Shown: positions 14,509 through 19,196 of the stretch, one piece after another
How the letters are laid out: the number at the start of each line of letters is the position of its first letter
How positions within the stretch are numbered: position 1 is the stretch's first letter
Assembly: GCA_028708195.1 (NCBI GenBank)
Contig: JAQVZK010000005.1
Span: 1-19,196 of the forward strand
Direction of reading: 5' to 3'
Source of the DNA: Desulfovibrio sp.
Lineage (GTDB): Bacteria > Desulfobacterota > Desulfovibrionia > Desulfovibrionales > Desulfovibrionaceae
Length of the DNA: 19,196 nt
The notes under the pieces: generated by a model
The model's input: the letters and a program-made list of their open reading frames with translations, nothing else
What the model was told of the DNA's origin: nothing
Databases searched by the model: none
Made by a program: the position numbers and the translations under genes

Positions 14509-16836
14509 ATGCGACAGCTTCGCATCAACACGATCTGTACAATGTCCATAACGGCATCCATTTTTGTCATCATAGCGGTTTTGATCGCGTATGTGTCTTC
14601 ATCTTCTTACCAGATGGTGTCTGGCGTGCAGAGCGAGTCTCTGGACCAGACGGGCAGGCTTGTGGCCCAATCAGCGGAGAACTACATCGAACAGTCCGTT
14701 GATGTGGCCTCGGCACTGGCCCAGCAGGAATTGGTTCGTGATGCTCTGGATGGTTCAACACTGGCCGCGCAGGACGTGCAGCAACTGTTGCAAACCTACG
14801 TAAAAGCCTTTCCGACCTACTGGTCATTCTTTGTTTTTGATACCAAGGGACGCATTGTTGCGGGCCTTAACGCCGACCTCAAGGATATGACCGGCGGTGA
14901 CCGCTTTGACCGCGACTACAGCAAGGCCATTTATGGTGGCAAAAGCCTGGCCTTCAGCGGCAGCGTCATGAAGGCCACCACCAATGCGGACATGCTGGTG
15001 TATGTTGTTGCCAAGGCCGTGTATGCCGCTGACGGAAGCCTGCTGGGCGCTGTGGCTGTGTGTCCCCGCTGGAGCGATTTTACCCAAAAAACCATTGACC
15101 CCATCCGCATGGGCCAGCGGGGCTATGGTTTTGCTCTGGATGCCAAGGGCCGCATCATCGCCCACAGCACCAATAAAAAATTGCTGTTGGCTGACCTGTC
15201 AGACCAGGAATTCATTCAAAAAGCCATGAAGTCCCAAAAAGGCACCATTGAATATCTCTGGGAAGGCGAAAAGAAGTTTTTAACCGTGGCCCTCATCCCG
15301 TCTACAGGCTGGCTCGTGTGCATGAGCGCCTATGACGCAGAACTGGCGGCTCCTGCCCTGACCCAGCGTGCGGTGCTGACCGGGGTGGGCCTGGTTGCCA
15401 TCGTGCTTCTGGCCAGCCTGCTGACCCTTATCAACCAGCGCCTCTTGTTCAAGCCTTTGCGGGTGTTGTCCGAATTTACGGAAAGAGTGGCCGCGGGCGA
15501 CCTCAAGGCTGGCATGCACGGTCAGTTCAGGGCAGAAATGGCGACATTTGCCGGATATCTGAGCAGCATGGTTGAAGAACTCAAGAGGCGTCTTGGGTTT
15601 TCACAGGGGGTGCTGGACGGTATTCCCACACCCTGCGGCATAGTGGGGCCGGACTTCAACATGATCTGGGTCAATGACGAAATATGCCACCTGCTGGAAA
15701 AAAACGGCCCGCGCGAATCCTATGTGGGGCAGCGGTCCGGTTTGTTTTTCAATAATGACGCCAGCAGTGAGACGCTGTCCGACCTGGCCATCAAGGAGCG
15801 CAAGCCCCTTACGAGGGAGTTTGACTACACCACAGCTTCAGGCCGTCAGTTGCGCGTAACCGCGCGCACCACGCCTTTCTACAATCTTGACGGCACGCTC
15901 CTTGGGTCCATAGCCTTCTGGAATGATCTTACAGAGATATACAATCAGAAGAGCCGTATCGAAGCCCAAAATACAGCCATTGCCAAGGCCGCAGTAGAGG
16001 CTTCCAAGGTTGTGGAGCATATGGCCGACGCGTCCAGACAGCTTTCAAACCGTATTGACCATTCCAGTCAGGGCGCGCGTGAACAAAGTTCCCGCGTGTA
16101 CCAGACGGCCACCGCTGTGGAAGAAATGAACGCCACCATTATGGAAGTGGCGCAAAACGCTGCCGCCACGTCACAAAGCGCTGACGCCGCCAAGCAGGAA
16201 GCACAGAGCGGCGCGCATCTGGTGGCTCAGGTGACAGCTGCGGTGCAGTCCATTCACGACGAAGCGTCGCACCTGACCAGTATAATGGATAATCTTGGTG
16301 AGCAGGCCCGGGGCATCGGGGCTGTCATGGGCGTCATTTCCGATATCGCCGACCAGACAAACCTGCTGGCGCTCAACGCCGCCATTGAAGCCGCCCGTGC
16401 GGGCGAGGCCGGACGAGGCTTTGCTGTGGTGGCGGACGAAGTGCGCAAACTGGCCGAAAAAACCGCCCAGGCCACCACTGAAGTGCACCACGCTGTGGGA
16501 GGCATCCAGAACGGCACCAAGGACGCCGTATTGCAAATGGAAGCGGCCGTGCAGCGCGTGGGCGAGGCTACTGGCCTTGCGCAGCGGTCGGGCGAAGCCA
16601 TCGCGCAGGTGGTGCGTATGGTGGAAGCCGCCGGGGACCAGGTGCATTCCATCGCCACTGCGGCGGAAGAGCAGTCTGCCACGTCAGAAGAAATCAATAA
16701 GGCCATCAGTGCCATCAGTAGTATCGCTGCCGCGACGGATCAGGGCATGGCCGAATGCACTACTGCCATCGCTGATTTGTCCAGGCGAGCCAATGAGCTT
16801 GAAAAACTTATTGCCAGCCTGAGTGCGAATGGTTGA
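14509..16836 (+). CDS. methyl-accepting chemotaxis protein with Cache-like and PAS sensors
   Basis: 775 aa from ATG 14509, with GGGGGAA 6-7 nt upstream. Order: first membrane helix about 10-31; a periplasmic domain to about 285 with Cache-type features ([43 protein letters not shown]); second helix about 287-307; HAMP about 308-360 ([21 protein letters not shown]); a cytoplasmic PAS about 364-475 ([24 protein letters not shown]); then the signalling coiled coil with the tip [20 protein letters not shown] from residue 615. The protein senses a small ligand outside and possibly redox or another cue through PAS, and controls CheA. There is no CheR-binding pentapeptide at the C-terminus. The ligand is unknown; Cache domains often bind amino or organic acids. 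It stands alone, with no che genes nearby. Confidence 0.93.
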   Translation: MRQLRINTICTMSITASIFVIIAVLIAYVSSSSYQMVSGVQSESLDQTGRLVAQSAENYIEQSVDVASALAQQELVRDALDGSTLAAQDVQQLLQTYVKAFPTYWSFFVFDTKGRIVAGLNADLKDMTGGDRFDRDYSKAIYGGKSLAFSGSVMKATTNADMLVYVVAKAVYAADGSLLGAVAVCPRWSDFTQKTIDPIRMGQRGYGFALDAKGRIIAHSTNKKLLLADLSDQEFIQKAMKSQKGTIEYLWEGEKKFLTVALIPSTGWLVCMSAYDAELAAPALTQRAVLTGVGLVAIVLLASLLTLINQRLLFKPLRVLSEFTERVAAGDLKAGMHGQFRAEMATFAGYLSSMVEELKRRLGFSQGVLDGIPTPCGIVGPDFNMIWVNDEICHLLEKNGPRESYVGQRSGLFFNNDASSETLSDLAIKERKPLTREFDYTTASGRQLRVTARTTPFYNLDGTLLGSIAFWNDLTEIYNQKSRIEAQNTAIAKAAVEASKVVEHMADASRQLSNRIDHSSQGAREQSSRVYQTATAVEEMNATIMEVAQNAAATSQSADAAKQEAQSGAHLVAQVTAAVQSIHDEASHLTSIMDNLGEQARGIGAVMGVISDIADQTNLLALNAAIEAARAGEAGRGFAVVADEVRKLAEKTAQATTEVHHAVGGIQNGTKDAVLQMEAAVQRVGEATGLAQRSGEAIAQVVRMVEAAGDQVHSIATAAEEQSATSEEINKAISAISSIAAATDQGMAECTTAIADLSRRANELEKLIASLSANG

Positions 16837-16862
16837 GGGTTGGCATAGCCAAACTGAATAGA

Positions 16863-16900
16863 ATGCAAAAGGCCCCGCTCAACAGCGGGGCCTTTTGCAT
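16863..16900. terminator. bidirectional terminator between chemoreceptor and flippase genes
   Basis: ATGCAAAAGGCCCCGCT (16863-16879) and its exact reverse complement (16884-16900) flank a CAAC loop: a 17-bp stem with A4 on one arm and T4 on the other. It lies 26 nt after the chemoreceptor stop and 52 nt after the flippase stop, serving both convergent genes. Confidence 0.85.
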
Positions 16901-16952
16901 AAGGGATGCGCGCAGGCGCCAGAATAAAGACAAGAAAAGCCGTAGCGCGTGG

Positions 16953-18503
16953 TTACGCCGTTTTTTGACGAGATTTTTTAAACCGGGCCATAAGCTCGCG
17001 CAAATCTTGACGCGATAAGCCAAGCACAGCGGGCAGCGTCAAACAAAGCACCCCCACACCCACGCTGTACACCACACCCGAAATAAGAAAACGCGAAAAG
17101 GTGTTCAGATCGCCCAGGCCCACCATCATGGTCCCTTCACGGCACAGCCATGCCAGGGCCAGCAGTACAGCAAGGCTCCATATCTGATGCACAAAGTTGC
17201 GCCAGAAGCTCAGGGGCAGAAAGCGCGAGGCCAGCCACAAATAGACGTTGACCGTAATAATCTGTACAGCCACGGTTTTGATGGCCAAACCCACGGCACC
17301 CAGATTCAGGCCCATATATTCCGGCGGGGCCAGCAGAAACCAGGCGGTGGTGAAACCGTAGACACATTCAAGGGCCGCCATGTTGCGCAGCACGCGCGTG
17401 CGCCCCGTGGCATGAAAGACTGAACCCGCCAACTGGCCGTAAGCCTGATGCAGGGGATAAAGAGCCATGATCTGCACGGGCAGGGTGGCGGCGGCAAACT
17501 CCGCACCGCCAAAAAAATCCACCAGCGCGGACCCTTCAACCATGGTAAAACACGAAAAATAGGCCGCCACCACATAGAGCAGAGGGGCAAAACGCGTGAG
17601 CAGTCGCCCCATTGTTTCGCGGTCGTTGTGGCCCCAGGCGATGGAAAGCTCACGCATGATGAGCGGGGTCATGGCCGAAACAAAAAGAAAACAGGCCATG
17701 CTGACTTTTTGCGACAGGGCAAAAAAGCCCTGCTGTACGCTGCCGTCAAACCACTGCAAAAGCCAGCGCTCGGCCGTGAGCAGCAGAAACGAAAGCAGCG
17801 CCTGGACAAAAAGCGGGTGGCTGTAATCAAAAAACTCGCGGCGGTAGGCCTTGCCTTGCGCCTCAGGCAGTTTGAACGTCAGGGCCACCTCGCGGCTGCG
17901 CCAGTGGCGGCGCGTCACAAGCCAGTAGCCAAGGGCCATGACGCTCAGCATAAAATACTGCTGGGCAAAGAGGGTGTGTACGTTCAGCCAGTCCTGCCAA
18001 AACATGATGCCCAGCAGGGCCACCATAAACAATGAAACCACCGTGCGCACCATCTCCGAAGCGACAGTCGCCCCCACGGCGTCGTTCATCGAGCGCAGTA
18101 CCCGCCCCCACCATGTAAGAAAAGCCCACAGGGCCGCCAGAGGTGCCAGCCACAGGGGCACGTCGGGCATGAGAAAATTGCCCAGCAGGGGGGCCTGCAA
18201 GGCCAGCGCCGCCAGCAAAATGACGCCGAAAACCAGCACGGTCACGCGGGCATAAAAGCCCACAAGGCCGGTTTCGTTCTGTCGTCGGGAGAGGGCGTTG
18301 TAAAAACAGGTGGAGGTGCCCATATCCAGAAAGCCGGTAAGCTGCTGGAAAAGATTGGTGGCAAAACTGAAGTTGCCATACATCTGTGGCCCCAGAGCAC
18401 GCGGCAAAATAGCCTCCATGGCCAGATAGACGGGCACGGTGGCAATGTTTGCCAGAAGCTTGAAGATATAGCGGCGCGCCAGCGTCGGGGTGGAGCTTTG
18501 CAT
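16953..18503 (-). CDS. flippase-type polysaccharide/lipid exporter (Wzx-like, MOP superfamily)
   Basis: 516 aa from ATG 18503; the ribosome binding site is weak. The protein is hydrophobic throughout, with roughly 12-14 helices. It opens with a family-like start (LARRYIFKLLANIATVPVYL, then ILPRALGPQMYGNFSFATNL), where the GPxxYG motif before the first loop is typical of polysaccharide biosynthesis/Wzx proteins. A basic, hydrophilic C-terminus follows the last helix (MARFKKSRQK). Such proteins move undecaprenyl-linked sugar units or similar lipids across the inner membrane. The usual glycosyltransferase neighbours are absent from this window, which is odd for a Wzx, so the cargo cannot be deduced. 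The codons and composition look normal for the genome. Confidence 0.82.
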   Translation of the reverse strand: MQSSTPTLARRYIFKLLANIATVPVYLAMEAILPRALGPQMYGNFSFATNLFQQLTGFLDMGTSTCFYNALSRRQNETGLVGFYARVTVLVFGVILLAALALQAPLLGNFLMPDVPLWLAPLAALWAFLTWWGRVLRSMNDAVGATVASEMVRTVVSLFMVALLGIMFWQDWLNVHTLFAQQYFMLSVMALGYWLVTRRHWRSREVALTFKLPEAQGKAYRREFFDYSHPLFVQALLSFLLLTAERWLLQWFDGSVQQGFFALSQKVSMACFLFVSAMTPLIMRELSIAWGHNDRETMGRLLTRFAPLLYVVAAYFSCFTMVEGSALVDFFGGAEFAAATLPVQIMALYPLHQAYGQLAGSVFHATGRTRVLRNMAALECVYGFTTAWFLLAPPEYMGLNLGAVGLAIKTVAVQIITVNVYLWLASRFLPLSFWRNFVHQIWSLAVLLALAWLCREGTMMVGLGDLNTFSRFLISGVVYSVGVGVLCLTLPAVLGLSRQDLRELMARFKKSRQKTA

Positions 18504-18725
18504 GCCCGGAAACTATCCCACTTCCTTGCGGCCCTCAAGAGCGTGCAGGCGTATGAAATAAAAAAATCCGGCAAGGATGTTTTTCATGTGGTGCGCTTGC
18601 CCTCCTGCGGGGCGTCAGGGGGTCATATTGTTTACGCGCGCAATCTTTTGCCGTATGACAGAACCTTGCCCGCGCGCCGCATGTGGCGGCGGTAAAGACC
18701 GTTATCACAACGTAAGGATGCCGTC

Positions 18726-19196
18726 ATGGATGAGAGTCGCAGTAAAAAAATGAAGTCCGGCCTTGAAAAAGCCCCCCACCGTTCCCTGCTCTACGCTCTG
18801 GGGCTGACCCGAGAAGAAATGGAGCGTCCTCTGGTGGGTGTTGTCAATGCCGCCAGTGAAGTGGTGCCGGGGCACCTGCACCTCAATGCCCTGGCCGATG
18901 CGGTCAAGGCCGGCGTACGTATGGCCGGCGGCACGCCCTTGCAGTTTCCCGCCATTGCCGTATGCGACGGCCTGGCCATGAACCACGAAGGCATGCGTTT
19001 TTCACTGCCATCACGCGAATTTATTGCAGATTCTATCGAAATTATGGCCCGTGGCCACGCCTTTGACGCTCTGGTGTTCATACCCAACTGCGACAAGTGC
19101 GTGCCCGGCATGCTCATGGCCATGATGCGGCTGAATATCCCCTCTGTGCTGGTTTCGGGCGGCCCCATGCTGCCCGGCGACATCGGCCCCGGCAAA
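18726..19196 (+). CDS. ilvD: dihydroxy-acid dehydratase IlvD (3' end beyond the window)
   Basis: 157 codons are present, from ATG 18726 behind AAGGA at 7 nt. IlvD converts 2,3-dihydroxy acids to 2-oxo acids, the third common step of isoleucine, valine and leucine synthesis, using an iron-sulfur cluster. Visible: [78 protein letters not shown] and [12 protein letters not shown]. Two family cysteines (in VCDG and NCDK) are present. The position where [2Fe-2S] types have the first cysteine (after VGVVN) holds Ala, as in the E. coli-like forms, which lack it too. CDKCVPG instead of the more usual CDKIVPG is a small peculiarity. It diverges from the flippase gene. Confidence 0.93.
   Translation, partial: MDESRSKKMKSGLEKAPHRSLLYALGLTREEMERPLVGVVNAASEVVPGHLHLNALADAVKAGVRMAGGTPLQFPAIAVCDGLAMNHEGMRFSLPSREFIADSIEIMARGHAFDALVFIPNCDKCVPGMLMAMMRLNIPSVLVSGGPMLPGDIGPGK

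Noticed and set aside
18498..18695. 65-codon plus-strand frame between flippase and ilvD
   Set aside because: It starts at a TTG overlapping the flippase start, has no ribosome binding site, and lies in what is more simply the ilvD leader.
1..19196. tRNA, rRNA, CRISPR, insertion sequence or defence genes
   Set aside because: Both strands were read for repeats, tRNA-like T-arms, transposase or nuclease motifs; none was convincing.

Overview
The window looks like chromosomal DNA of a sulfate-reducing bacterium of the Desulfovibrio type. The main reason is the left end, which carries the 3' part of a qmo operon (QmoB, QmoC and a QmoD-like protein). These proteins link the menaquinone pool to APS reductase in dissimilatory sulfate reduction. 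Coding regions are GC-rich and starts mostly have strong AGGAGG-type ribosome binding sites. Species assignment is inference; no rRNA or tRNA lies in the window.

Layout. (1) 1-3870, plus strand: qmoB (5' end outside the window), qmoC, qmoD-like. (2) 3871-4286: gene-free, with a perfect 19-bp inverted repeat and a second GC-rich hairpin. (3) 7143-4287, minus strand: a compact run of a secreted EF-hand protein, a YgiQ-family radical SAM protein and SlyX. (4) 12986-7353, minus strand: a complete branched-chain amino acid type ABC transporter in the order livK-livH-livM-livG-livF, followed after a terminator by a small unrecognised helical protein. A hairpin with a T-run between livK and livH probably lets the binding protein be made in excess. 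A very good sigma-54 (-24/-12) promoter match lies 50 nt before livK, with a dyad about 137 bp upstream of the inferred transcription start. (5) 12987-14508: accessory-looking, AT-rich in part. It contains that regulatory region, an 18-bp perfect palindrome, an open frame without a start codon that reads like the tail of a membrane protein (possible gene remnant), one good small gene for a three-helix membrane protein with its own terminator, and a possible 55-aa small ORF. (6) 14509-16836, plus strand: a methyl-accepting chemotaxis protein with a Cache-like sensor, HAMP, PAS and signalling domains. It converges on (7) 18503-16953, minus strand, a polysaccharide/lipid flippase-type membrane protein; one bidirectional terminator serves both. 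(8) 18726 to the end, plus strand: the start of ilvD (dihydroxy-acid dehydratase), diverging from the flippase.

Most of the window is ordinary core metabolism and transport: energy metabolism (qmo), amino acid import (liv), amino acid synthesis (ilvD), chemotaxis and envelope. I do not see a defence system, CRISPR array, insertion sequence, prophage or clear novel multigene system. The most rewarding places for a second look are the inferred sigma-54 control of liv, the 13.0-14.5 kb region with its possible gene remnant, and the large hairpin at 7839-7920.
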